Source of the DNA: Apostichopus japonicus | Taxonomy: Eukaryota > Echinodermata > Holothuroidea > Aspidochirotida > Stichopodidae | Assembly (NCBI RefSeq): GCF_037975245.1 | Contig: NC_092572.1 | Location: 31,531,989-31,595,988, forward strand | Direction of reading: 5' to 3' | Length of the DNA: 64,000 bases | Part shown: one piece after another, positions 37,101-48,400 of the stretch | Layout: each line of letters opens with the position of its first letter | Position numbering within the stretch: the first letter of the stretch is position 1 | Translations under genes and position numbers: made by a program | Notes under the pieces: model-generated | The model's database searches: none | Seen by the model: the letters and a program-made list of their open reading frames with translations, nothing else | Told to the model about the DNA's origin: nothing

Positions 37101-38269
37101 ATGGATGGTAAATTTGTTCTGCAGTTCAGATGCAGATCTGAACCATCAACAGTTTAAAGACCTTGTGTTTGAGGAATTTAAAAGGTAAGCTCTGCAAAGG
37201 GGTAGTAGATCCCTAACAAAGCTGTTCATTCATGACCACAGATCAACTGGGACCTGTACACAAATTATGTGACATAGTTTTATACAGGCAATACAGCTGT
37301 ATTGGTCACATAACACTTTATACTCAATTCCAACGGCATGATCACACAGTGGGATCTAAGTGTAAGCAGGATATTCATGATAAACTAGCCTTTTGAAAGA
37401 ACATCCAGTGTAGCGGGGGGGGGGGGTGGATGAGGGGGAGTGGGATTAATTAATAGAACATCCAAATTTGCAATCTTACAAATGTCAGATACATGTCATG
37501 TTTGCAGCATTTCTTAAAGGTTAATGACTAAATTATACTGCTGACCAGGGTAAGAATGAGTAGGCCTATGTACTATGTAAACAATGTATAAGGGTATAAA
37601 AGAATGCAATTATCTCAATTCTCAAGAGAACAGACAGGCATGTATCATGGCTTGCATGAAACTGCTCACTCTGGTCTGTGAGTCATAGAGCACTGCTCCT
37701 ATGGGAAATTAAACAGGGAGTGTTTCCTACAGTATATTGACACATAGACAAGACAAGTGCTATACAATGTGTCTAGGTAAGACCTAATTTATGAGGTTTC
37801 TGAGAGATGCAGAAGTGATGACCTCTGAATTGACAGAACAGTTTGCAGAATTTACACCTGCACCATCCCTAGCCAATGTACAGTACAGCTGTTCACCGAC
37901 TTTCACGTTCTGATTAAATATGGATTAATTTTACATGGCACAACTGACTCTACCAGCCATTATTGGCTTTCTTACTGGAAAGACCCTAGAGTACATTTAA
38001 GTGGGCTTTCTAACATCACGCCCGCCCAGGTTGAGCTCTCAAAATATCAAACTCATAGGAAACGAAACAGCGGTGGCAGAAAATTAACTCATTGTTCAAA
38101 TTTGAGCAAAATAATAAATTTTAAACTGACCTTTATTCTTCTGGCACTTAATGAAGTTTGTTTGGTTAACTCCAATGTCTTTTTCTTGTTCAAACTGCTC
38201 CCATAACTCTGCAGCCCATTACACCAATATTCCTCAAGGAGTTTAGTCTCATCAGCAGTAAGTGAATTC
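31040..38269 (-). CDS. Homeodomain-like / HMG-like / chromodomain protein (spliced gene, partly resolved)
   Basis: Minus-strand exons with AG/GT borders: 38269-38131, 36375-36226, 35052-34856, 33517-33359, 32789-32730, 32368-32280, 31710-31443, 31197-31040 (TAA stop). Phases agree for 38269-36375 and for the last five exons; joins around 34.8-36.2 kb and 33.5-34.9 kb need another exon or different border. Order: a homeodomain-like segment, an HMG-box-like segment, a conserved-looking SAYG region, an acidic region, a chromodomain. Such a mix points to a DNA/chromatin protein, possibly derived from a transposon. The gene lies 4 kb downstream of the KDZ transposase exons on the same strand, so a single long transcription unit cannot be excluded. 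The first exon is not identified. Confidence 0.65.
31443..31710 (-). CDS. Exon with acidic C-terminal stretch
   Basis: Acceptor ACTTCCAG, donor GCAG/GTATGG. In phase on both sides. It encodes SYEDCNIPRHEFALLMELCF, a hydrophobic helix, and then a Glu-rich acidic run just before the chromodomain. Confidence 0.6.
32280..32368 (-). CDS. Internal exon
   Basis: Acceptor TTTCTGTTTGCAG, donor AAG/GTTAGT. It encodes VSVSDDSQMLDQDQ and then a basic RRVMKLFIHHTTKK. In phase with neighbours. No domain recognised. Confidence 0.6.
32730..32789 (-). CDS. Internal exon
   Basis: Acceptor TTTTCCTCACAAG, donor CATG/GTATGT. Twenty residues (SPSNATITPDANCPSANEH), in phase with both neighbours; a flexible linker. 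Confidence 0.55.
33359..33517 (-). CDS. Exon with SAYG motif
   Basis: Acceptor TGATCACAG, donor GTAAGT. It encodes IVVDGLPPGITCKRPSAYG and then LQAILRSK. I have the impression of a conserved but unnamed segment found in invertebrate predicted proteins; I cannot name it. In phase with the exon after it. Confidence 0.6.
34856..35052 (-). CDS. HMG-box-like exon, second half
   Basis: Acceptor TTTGTTTTGCAG, donor GTAACA. It encodes ANEAWKKVKGTPEVSKYKEQ, matching helices 2-3 of an HMG box (AWK, then Y and A at the usual spacing), followed by a charged helix. Confidence 0.65.
36226..36375 (-). CDS. Exon joining homeodomain helix 3 to the HMG-like start
   Basis: Acceptor ATCTCATTAG. It opens with NWIDNKKTKQ, which completes homeodomain helix 3 (W and N at positions 48 and 51), continues with a basic stretch and then SAYSCFMAEYIS, like helix 1 of an HMG box. 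Phase agrees with the exon upstream. The donor is uncertain. Confidence 0.6.
38131..38269 (-). CDS. Homeodomain-like exon (helices 1-2)
   Basis: Acceptor TTTTGTAG, donor GTCAGT. It encodes LTADETKLLEEYWCNGLQSY, then LELTKQTSLSARRIK: helix 1, helix 2 and the turn of a divergent homeodomain. It joins in phase to NWIDNKK in the next exon, giving IKNWIDN. An exon upstream must exist, since it starts within a codon. Confidence 0.65.
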
Positions 38270-39019
38270 CTACAAAAGAAACAGAAATGTAAATTCTGCT
38301 GGGGAAGCAATTTATTTCATTTACAAGAAGCCTATTTAGCAACATGTAGTCATATTTCAAAAGCATAATTGCTTAAAGTAATTAAACCAACCAATATTCC
38401 TGTTTATATCTGTTTTATATTGTTCTGTCGTGTTGGTCTTTTAGGTTCTATTTTCAATTGGAATTTTCACTTTTTAGCATTCAAATTGTAGTTTTTGTAG
38501 TCAATCTGTTTTATCGCTTTTCGCTGCACCAGTACTTTTAATAGTTTTTCGATCTCATATTTTTCTGTAGTTGGTATTTTGTATTTACTGTTTTTTCTTT
38601 TTATTGTTTTTGGCATTGTATTTTCTAGACTGTTTGTAAAGCGCACAGATGCATCGCGCGTAGTGCGCTATATAAGATTTTATTTACATTACATTACATA
38701 TTACATGTACCACCAAATTTAAAATGGACTTTACAACATTCAAGGTTTGCTGTATTTGGCCCTATTTGCTAGATTCTCAAATATGATCACCTTTGGACAA
38801 AATTCTTAATCTTTTTATTACCAATCTAGAGGAAATTTACCATTTCTGCATGTCCTTAGTTGGCAATTCTCAGGTGAGCATGCAAGGTGCCCAGGTCTTT
38901 CCTACATTATGCCTAGCTTGTCCTCACTATTTGTTTTACAAGTGACTTCAAGGTTATATGCATAGGCGTAGGAGGCAAGGGGAGGGCTGGGGGGGGGGGG
39001 CTGCAGCCCCCCAACCAAA

Positions 39020-39275
39020 ACTTTTGGTGAAAATTCGGGCAATATGCTGAGAATTTTTCGGGCACCTACTGAAAGAAGAAAAGTTTGCAATGTGTTTTTC
39101 AATTTTTTGGGTGAAAATTCGGGCAATATGCTGAGACTTTTTCGGGCACCTACTGAAAGAAGAATAACTTGAAATGTGTTTTTCATTTTTTTTGTGGTGA
39201 AAATTCGGGCAATATGCTGAGAATTTTTCGGGCACCTACGGAAAGAAGAATTATTTGCAATGTGTTTTTCAATGG
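39020..39275. repeat. Three tandem units of about 85 bp
   Basis: GGTGAAAATTCGGGCAATAT, TGCTGAGA and TTTTTCGGGCACCTAC recur at about 39027, 39112 and 39197, with little divergence. The array lies inside the hAT element and produces long repetitive frames that are not genes. Confidence 0.95.
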
Positions 39276-39480
39276 TTAAACTGATATTATTATTATCGTT
39301 ATTATTGTAACGACTTCCCCAATAATTATAACCAATATGGAAGGGTAATAACAGGGAAAATAAAACCAAAATTTTTGCGCGCTTCGCGCGCATTTAACAT
39401 TTTATTGTGCATGTCATATCTGCATTCATCAGTTATCGGCATGTGATGTAATAACCGATGAATGCCTATATGATAGCACA

Positions 39481-39753
39481 TTAAAGCAGCATTTTGCGTC
39501 CTTTTCTATGATTTTTCTCAACCGCACTGACTCCACTATGCCATAACGACATACATAACTAGCTTATCTATTTATATCTTACTTCAAATGGTGGCATAAA
39601 AGTCGAAAATTTGCAACTTTCAACTTTGTTTTCTCCAAGATATTTTCTTGGCTAATATCTTAGTTTGCTGTTTTGTGATTGATATATGTAAAAAACTCAA
39701 TGGACATGTCAAAGAAGTAGAAAACGGCGACCAAACGCAAAATGCTGCTTTAA
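39481..39753. mobile_element. Nested MITE with 19-bp perfect inverted ends including TTAA
   Basis: TTAAAGCAGCATTTTGCGT at 39481-39499 is exactly inverted at 39735-39753. If TTAA is the target duplication, the inverted ends are AGCAGCATTTTGCGT and the element would be piggyBac-like. 273 bp, no coding frame. Confidence 0.75.
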
Positions 39754-39851
39754 GATGTTGAACACGTGCCTAACGCGCGAAAAATTTTGGTTATATTTGT
39801 CAGGCTAGTCGTTACAGCCCCCCCAAATCAAATCAGGCTCCTACGCCTATG

Positions 39852-42362
39852 GTTATATGCTACCTCAGTTGATTCTTCTCTAATGTGTCAGTGGGGAATA
39901 TGGCAAGACTTTAGAAGGTTGTAACCAGGGTAAATGTCATCACAGCTGCTGCTTAGGGTTAACGCCATAAATTTAACCTCAAAATCTTCTCAAGCTGAGA
40001 TAAATTCCAAGGACAGGATGCAGTAACAATTTGCAGTGGAATTTATATTTATTTCAGAACCACTTAGTTTCTACTGCAACACTAATCAACAGGCCTGGTA
40101 ACAGCTAAAAGAAATCCTCCTTTCAGGAACAGTTAAAAGAATATCACTACTACATTGATTGAGGATGAGGGGAATGAAAACAAACTATAGGCTTATGTTG
40201 TAACTGCCCTGTATACAGAATATTAGATAAGGGATACCTGTAAAACATTTGAAAATATTTAGAGCAATAAGAACAATGTGCCAATTAGCTATGAGTAGAT
40301 GGAAAATGAACAATTGGTATTGTCACCATTATTATGTAGAATAATGGTTGACTGACTTCATACAGTACCTCGTATTGATCGATGGCAGAGGCATAAAGGG
40401 GCACGGTAAGACCCTTCCCCAATCACTGATGAAATGATAGTCCCCCACATCAGCTGCTAGTATTTCAGCTTTCATCCTAAAATTAGTGTCTTCTAGTTTC
40501 ATTTAATGACACAGTTGTTATTAAGATGTGTTGTTGTATGTCCCATTTGTTTTGGCAATACATTTAAGTCAAGTGTGAACAGCTTCAAGTCAAACAGCCA
40601 ACATTCACTTTTTTTGTGAAGAATGGTGAAAGGTTCAAATTCTGCACACTTGTTCTGATTAATTTTTTTATTCTTGTATTTCCATTTTATTTTGACCATT
40701 TGGTGACCCCACACCCCCCCCCCCGCCCCTCCTTTTTTAAGTATCCAGCTTAATACCTGCATGGAAAAGGAAACTCAAATTTTGGTTTTGAAGTGTTGGG
40801 TTGCAGTTTATTTGCCTTAAATCACTTACTGTTGATTAATTCTTTCACTGCGTTATTAATAAATGGGTAATAAAATTTAGAAAGATATAGAACGTTCCAT
40901 TGGCTACTACACTAAATATGATTAACTCATAGCTGCATGATTTTAAACTCTGAAAACACTTTAGTTCACTGACATATTCTTTCCCCTGCCCCCCCCAAAA
41001 AAAAAGTAACAGACAGCAACCCAATTGTACATCCTAGAGCCAATGACACTGATACATTGCAAACACATTCAAACTGCATAAAAATATACAACATATGGGG
41101 ACCAGTATATAAAAGGGGGCAGACCTCCTTAGACAATGCCATGTGTGTGCACTAAAAAATTCATTACACAATATGAAAATAATGATATCATCCATGACCA
41201 CTCCCCCCCCCCCTTCCTTCTGATTCCACTACATATACAGAGAGTTACAGTAGTGGCATGCAATCATGTACTATCAGGAATATGTACAGAAATTTGAGAA
41301 ATTTTTCCTACTGAAGAGTATATAATGCAAACACGCATCACTTGGGCTTAAATGAAGCATGTTTTTTGTGAAGAATCTAACAAATCGAAGTAAAGATATG
41401 TCTCAGATGTACTGTAATCTTCTTGGGAAACAGTGTTACCCTTCACCTATGTATACTTCAGATCTGCATGAACTTCTTTTTCAGTCTGTGATATATGGTG
41501 GGTATAAGCAAGGTATCACACACAGACACGCACGCACGCAAACAGATACTGTATGCACACTCACAAGGCAGCATGGTTTATACAAAGTGTATGATTTCAT
41601 TGCAACCAATGAGAGTAACATAACATACCACAAAGCTTGATACAGATCCAGATTTTTAACGTTAATTTCTTTCCAAGAAAGATTGATTTCTGTAAAAGAT
41701 GAACAAAAGATACTTTCTCTTTTGCTTGAAAATAGCCATGTAAGCAACAAATGCAGGTACATTCCGTTAAAGGTTACATACAATTTACATACAAGCTCTA
41801 CCAGCCAAAAACATATTATATGTGCAAGAGCCAGCTGCAGTACAGGCAAAAAAAAAAACAATTTGCATCTAACTTTTGTTTCGTTTTTTTGTCCCATTCG
41901 AAGAGTCCTTCACTTTGAGAAATCTGGCCAAGCAGTATGCATTCCAGGAAGACAGTAAAGTAACAATTTTGGGAAAAAATTGTCAATCTTGAAAGATACA
42001 AGAAAAAATAAACCTGGCAGCTGACTCCTATTGTAAAGGATAATGACAAATGAAGTCTTAGGACAATTCAAAGCAAACAGATTCAGCGTAAGAGCAATAT
42101 ATTTAAAATCTGTTTCAATCTTAACAAATCTTCTTCAACGGCGAACTGTTTGCTCTGAAGAATAATCTGTCAAGATCAAACATCAGGCCTAGAATTACTT
42201 TTGTCATGTTGATATAAAAGGTTTTTTTAGCATTGTTTATCTTATTAGTGGAATCTTGACTGAAATGAAAAAGTATAATACAAAAAGCACAGCAATCCTA
42301 AAGATACTACCCTCTTCTCCAAGCAATAAGCCCTGAATTATTGAGAGAAGTCATAAACTCAC
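39852..42362. other. No supported coding exon
   Basis: Intron or spacer between the two minus-strand exon groups. Contains poly-C runs (about 40713-40723 and 41203-41212) and CACG-like short repeats near 41525. At least one exon of the minus-strand genes may be hidden here. Confidence 0.4.
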
Positions 42363-42443
42363 GCTTTGATGTTTTTTGCTTCATTGCCAAGATTGTTTTT
42401 GCTTCCTCATGCCATGACTTAATGGTGTTCATTGTGACAGTAA
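42363..42443 (-). CDS. KDZ transposase exon (helical tail)
   Basis: Acceptor TTCCTATAG, donor GTGAGT. It encodes TVTMNTIKSWHEEAKTILAM; the aromatic/acidic SWHEEAK resembles the tail helix after the KDZ core. In phase with the exon before. Confidence 0.7.
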
Positions 42444-45400
42444 CTATAGGAATAATATGAAAGCACAAACATATCATAATTTTACATCTACTTGCCAATA
42501 TATGGAGAATGCAAAAAGAGCTAGGATGAAAGAACTAAAACTGAAACACCTCTGCAAGAAAAGGCTATTGAAAATATTGGAAAAATAGTGGTGCTGTTGA
42601 CAATTTTCATCCTGCAATGAAACTGATATTGTTGTACGCCATGAACGAGTGTGTTTGATGCTAATTGTAACTTACATTCTTGACAAATGCGACTTAATTT
42701 GCTTTCAGACTGTTTGGTGATATCTTTTGCCTTCTGCAATGACACACAGAGTAATGTGCCTAAATTTGGAAAAGGAAAACAAAGAATATAGTATAAATAT
42801 CAATATCTTTGAGTGGAATCATTAGCAATTATAATGGCTCACAAGGTCAAGAACCAATAATATAGCAGCATATAGGCCTACCTCACTTGTATATGCATAC
42901 CTTAAGAGTGAGAGTTGCAAAGGGGGAAGGGTTAGGGAAGTGTGGTGAGAGAATCTTCCCAAGTTGTGTTTCTTAGATTTTGTGCACTTGAGAGGGGGGG
43001 GGGGGGGGGTAAAAGCAGCTAAGTTATAACAATTAGTCATTTTAAGAGGGGAGGGTTGGAGGTGATGGTATGTGTGGGTGACTAACTACATTCCTTTTTC
43101 TTTTGATGGGTGATCCACAGGATTGTCCACACAACAGGGTTCTACACATGAGAACTTCTGTTACTTACCTTAAGCCTTCCCTATACAGCTAACCATGCAT
43201 CACACGTATGCCAATTTTCTGTGATAAAAATGCTTCATTATGCAAATAAACCTAAATACCCTATTAATTGGCAATTAATGACATAAATTTGGAAACAAGA
43301 TACTCTATAGTTCACCATTTGTGACCAAAGTGGCACGTTCTGATATTGAGTAATGTGTGCATACTTAACTTAAAAATGATGGAAGTTCGATTGTACCTGT
43401 TCACTTATCAGCTCTATCAGCTGAAACTTCTAGCTAACGCAGGAATAATTATAGCATGTGTGCAGTAATTAGGGTTGTGGTGATTTTGATTCTCCATGAA
43501 AAAAAATCCTTATTCTACTTTGCTCCTGATTTTATTTATGAATTAACCTAATACAAGTATGGTGAATCTTAATGTAAACACTACCAAATTTCTGCTTACA
43601 TATCCCAGCGCATATAGATGAGATGTCTGTATCCGTAATGTATGTAGGCCTACTACCACAAAAAGAATCATATCTCTACAATGTATTTGCAGTGCTGGCT
43701 GAAACAAAAAATATCACAATATGGTGATTCTTTGCTTTTTTTTAGTTATGTCACAAAACAAATTTTAATAAGTAACACATATCAAGACTTAGCCTACAAA
43801 ACCAATTTCTCTGTAAGTGCTGCAAATCACTCAAATTGCATAATCTTGGAAGTTCATCAATTGTGTATTACTGAAGCAAATTGGTTGTGGCACACAGTAT
43901 TACTTGGTAGAAATGGTCTGTCATATGGTTTGAGAAAGTTGTCTTACTGTACTGACTGAGATAGTTGATGTATATGCACATGGTAGTCATTAACTTAACA
44001 TCAGTAACTGATCGTGTAAGGCGCATTCATTAAAGTAACTCACTAAGGTTTGCAAGTTTGCATGCAGAATAATGCAACAGTGCATTGCTTAGAAGATCGA
44101 TCCTGTGTGATTGGGTCATCTCTTTGGTGATATGAGAGAACTTTCTCAGAAATGACCATAATCTTTCCATACACTCCCCGTCCGTTCGGCCAAATGCTTT
44201 CTTCCATCTTGTGCTATATGACATCTACACCACCAAAAACAAAAACAGAGAATGCTGATAATTATTAATTTAAAGCAAAATTCACAAATCTCTATTAGTA
44301 AAGTCAAGGTCTGGTGTATTGGCCCTTAATGAATAAGTCATTACTCGCCGCATGATCTGATGTGCTTGAGCTACCAACCAATGAACATATTGCTTTAAAG
44401 CCAACACACATGTTCTCTGTACAAAAAGCATCTAAGCAGAATGTAAGCAGAGCAGACTGTACCTGTCTAGCCTGTAATGTCACTTACCAATGATGTTATG
44501 TAACCACAGATTTTTTCAAAATATAACATGCACTGACAAGGTGAAATGGGAGCACTTAAGTTGATAGATCAACTAAACGAATTAAGACCAAAAATTAATT
44601 TGCAAATTTCTGCAAATGACACAGGTTAAACCAGCCCTCCCCTCACTGTGCCCCACCTCCCAGCAGACTAACATATAATGCAATACATGTGCTCCATATA
44701 TACATCTAGAACACTAGCTTTTTCCTTAAGTATATATCAACATTCTGTGATTTGGTTCCACCAAATACAATATAATACTGGTACTGTACTTACTTTAGGT
44801 TCATAGTTACATGCACAATTTAAAAACTGTAATGGTCTCCAATTAACTCAAGGCACACACACTCACCTGCACACATGTTTGTATTACATCCAGACCGAGG
44901 ACCCCATTGTATTTTCCATTGTTCAAATCCACGTACCCTAACCCTAACAATACCCCATACAATAGAATTCTTCCGAGGACGTGGTGATTCTTTAGAAGTC
45001 ACAACCAAGGACCTGAAATTCTTTTGTTCAAGTCCTTGGTCAGATAGAAAAACAAACGCACCCTCGCACACACACACACAATAAAATAGTATTTGTACAT
45101 ACATACTCATACAACTACCTCAATTATAAAACTAGGTGGCATATGACACTTGCAAGCCTGTTCTAAAAAATTAATAGTAAACCAAAAATTCTGTACGCGA
45201 GGAAAGCAGACAACTTGCCAGAAGCGTGCATGTGTTTACCTGGCAATGAAGTTTATGTCCATATGCATGAAATACAGGCAGTGCCATATCAAAACCTCCC
45301 AATTCCGGCATATTCCTTTGTGGATAAAGAACAATTGTTAATGATTTATTTAATTCAAAATATAAATTTGTTGTTTGCATTATACTCAATTGGCACTTTC

Positions 45401-48400
45401 ATGGACATTAATTATAGAGTTTTGTGGTCATGTATCATGTACTACAGTAACAAGAGCACCAACAGTGCATAATATCTTACTATGAGGTGATAAGTATTTA
45501 GGGAAGATGGATTTTGTAAGGCTATGGTAGAAAGGGGGCTGTAGTTTTCATGCAATGACCAATAAACACACTAATCACTTACTGTTACCAAGTCGCCAAA
45601 AAGGAGATAGTTGTACAGTAGTAAAAGCATTTAATATCTCAGATTGGTAAAAGGTACTTAACTACTATTTCATAACCTTTTTTCCATTTTGGTACAAAAC
45701 TTAACTTTTTGTTCTGTAACATTTACACTGTAATATCCTTGCTAATCTGTATAAGAAATAGGGTATCACAGTACTGAAAAGGAAAGGACCACATATAAGG
45801 TCAACAAAATGTACCTGTATACAGTGGTTTGTGCTGTGGATCAGCAATGAGGTCCCACTTACCATTGAAAGGCTCAGTTCTGGTCAGTACCAAGAAATGT
45901 TATATGGTTACGAGACATGAGGTGTTGGCAAAGAAGGTTTGCACTGCATGCACTTTAATGTGCTCTAATCAGGTTCCAGTCATTGGTGTTTCAGTTAAAA
46001 GTTAAAATTACGCAAAGGCAATTAATTCTCACTCATGCATGCTGATGTATACTTGATACAGACTGGGGGCATATGGCTGTTGGCTACATGCTTACTCCTA
46101 CACCTTAGAGAGCTATCATAGCCTATGATAACTGCAACCAACTGTTGTCATTGTCCATCTATTTGCAACTGTGCGAGGAGAAGCATATTTTGTGTTTTCA
46201 CAAAATGGCTGATGACTCTTACTGTAAGTGAACTTTTGATCTAAGCTTCCTGAGCACTAGTAATGCCCCTATTGTGGTGATCACTGTGATAAATTTTCAC
46301 GACAGAATGCAGGAATAGTAGCATTCTATTTGTAGTTATTGAAAGACGGATAGACAGACGTACAGACATGGTAGATAGACGAACAGATGGGCAGACCGAC
46401 GGTCAGACAGATCTATAGACAGATAGTTTCAGATAGATGGATCTGAAGTTGGGCGATGTCTACGGCGGATACTAGTATGAGCTAAGAATGTGACGCATAT
46501 TTTCCTCCTACATGATATTCAATTAATAGAACAATGTGCCGCAACAAATTCAAGGAATAAGATTTAGAAATCACTCTGAAACCTAGATTAACTCTACATT
46601 GTGAATCTGTTTCCAATGGTAAGGAAAATACATTACGTATTGGGCATATTGTATTCCACATACAGGTGTTAGAGACCTGTACGCACCTTAATGTGTCCTT
46701 TGAATTTTCACACAATATCATAACTTACATGATAGTGTAATGTACAGTACTGTCACCATGGGCGGCGATCGTGGGGGGGACGGGGGGGACATGTCCCCCC
46801 CCCAATATTTTAGGTGGGGATATAGAATCTAATATCCCCTCAATATTTGGTGGCATAGTTTTTTCTTTGTTGCTATAAGAGCATATTTTTTTATGTTATC
46901 GCTAAGTAATTTCAAAGCAGAAAATGCTTAGATGCAACTTACAATTGGTGGGAAGTGCCATTTCCAGCGATCTGGGAGGCATTTTCAGCCAAAATTTTCT
47001 TTAACGCTTGGCGCCAACTCATGGTGGCGCCACACTTAGATAGTTTGACTAAAAGCTTTGCCCCTCCCTTGGCAAATTCCTCGCTACGCACATGTCTAAC
47101 TGTGTGACAATTTGTTACTAAATATCACCAAAAAACAACACAGACTTTCACCGAGAGTAGTTTTCACTTATTTTGAAATGAGTTTGCTAGACGGACCATG
47201 GGCGCAGATCCTGGTGGGGACAGCGGGACGCGTCCCCACCAACTTTTTCAGTTGTGGGGACATGATATACCGTGTCCCCACCAATTTGTCTTGACCAAAC
47301 GCTGCATTGCAAATTTCCCTGTATTGAACTTTGGCGCAGTTTGATCCAGCATTGTGCAAATGGCATGCAGCTGTTCTCACTTTATTACATTAATCCACAG
47401 TTGTTAAATTTTGGAAGGAAATTGCATTTGCGGCAGTCTATGATTGTTTTCTGGGAGAGGACCCAGACCCATCGTATACAAAAGTCTACTTGGATTATTT
47501 GTCTCCTAATTTTTTATTTCTGCAGACGCCCATGTGTTCCCCCAACTTAAATTTCTAAGCCATGAGATCTCAAATTTAAGGAGGTTTTGGAGCATTATTG
47601 GGTCTGGGAAGTGTCATTTCCGGCGATCTGGGAGGTATATTTTCCCCCAAAAAATCTTGTACGCTACGCGCAAACCCATAGTCGCGCTCCGCTTAGATAA
47701 TATACCCGTCCCCACCATTATCCAAGACTGATCTGCGCCCATGAGACGGACCGCATCCGTAATGAAAATGGGTATATACCAAATATCACAAAGCGCGCAA
47801 ACAAATTTGGGGATATATATTTGCTACGCGCCTGCACCCAAGCAAATGTCCCCCCCCCCAATATTTGAAACAAATCGCCGCCCCTGACTGCCACCACCCA
47901 ACTTCTTTAACAGTAGTGCCGGGTATGCATACCTGCAAAAGGAAAAAAATTACCTAAAAATGTTACCATGGAAAAAGCTGCTAATATACCTTTCAATTCT
48001 TGTTCCCTCTTAGGACTTGAGAGAAAATTCTTATCGTTAGTTCAAGGCTTAAAGGATGATCCTTATTTAGAATTACTGTGGAAAGTATAGAGCTCATATC
48101 ATACCATGGCAAGACCATTAATTAATACAAGACTGCTTTTGCAATATAATTTAGGCCAATAACGCAGATCTTCAAGTACAAATATTATCTAAATCTGCAT
48201 ATAGCTATGTATGACCAAGTGATCATGGTAGGGGTATACCTACAGTGTACAGTACGTTCACAATGTGTACGTACAGTAATATATATCAGTTGGGGTAAAA
48301 AAAAACAAGGGGGTAGTTGGGGTAAAAAAAAAAAAAAACCTTTTATAGAAGGGGAATATTTAGCCAAAGTTCCAATTTATTTTGGGTGATAGTCCTATAT

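Larger units (their letters stand above)
38961..39851. mobile_element. Non-autonomous hAT element (891 bp) with nested MITE
   Basis: The ends are perfect 14-bp inverted repeats (CATAGGCGTAGGAG). An exact 8-bp duplication GTTATATG flanks both sides (38953-38960 and 39852-39859). Inside are a poly-G run, a three-unit tandem array and a nested element at 39481-39753. Confidence 0.9.

Noticed and set aside
38902-39393. Open frame of 163 codons on the minus strand with a repeated SQHIARIF word
   Set aside because: It is produced by the three 85-bp tandem units inside the hAT element and by its poly-G run.
44930-44950. Telomere-like CCCTAACCCTAAC
   Set aside because: Only two full units; no array or chromosome-end structure.
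46482-46721. Minus-strand frame of 79 codons between KDZ exon groups
   Set aside because: No resemblance to the expected KDZ core and no good splice borders.
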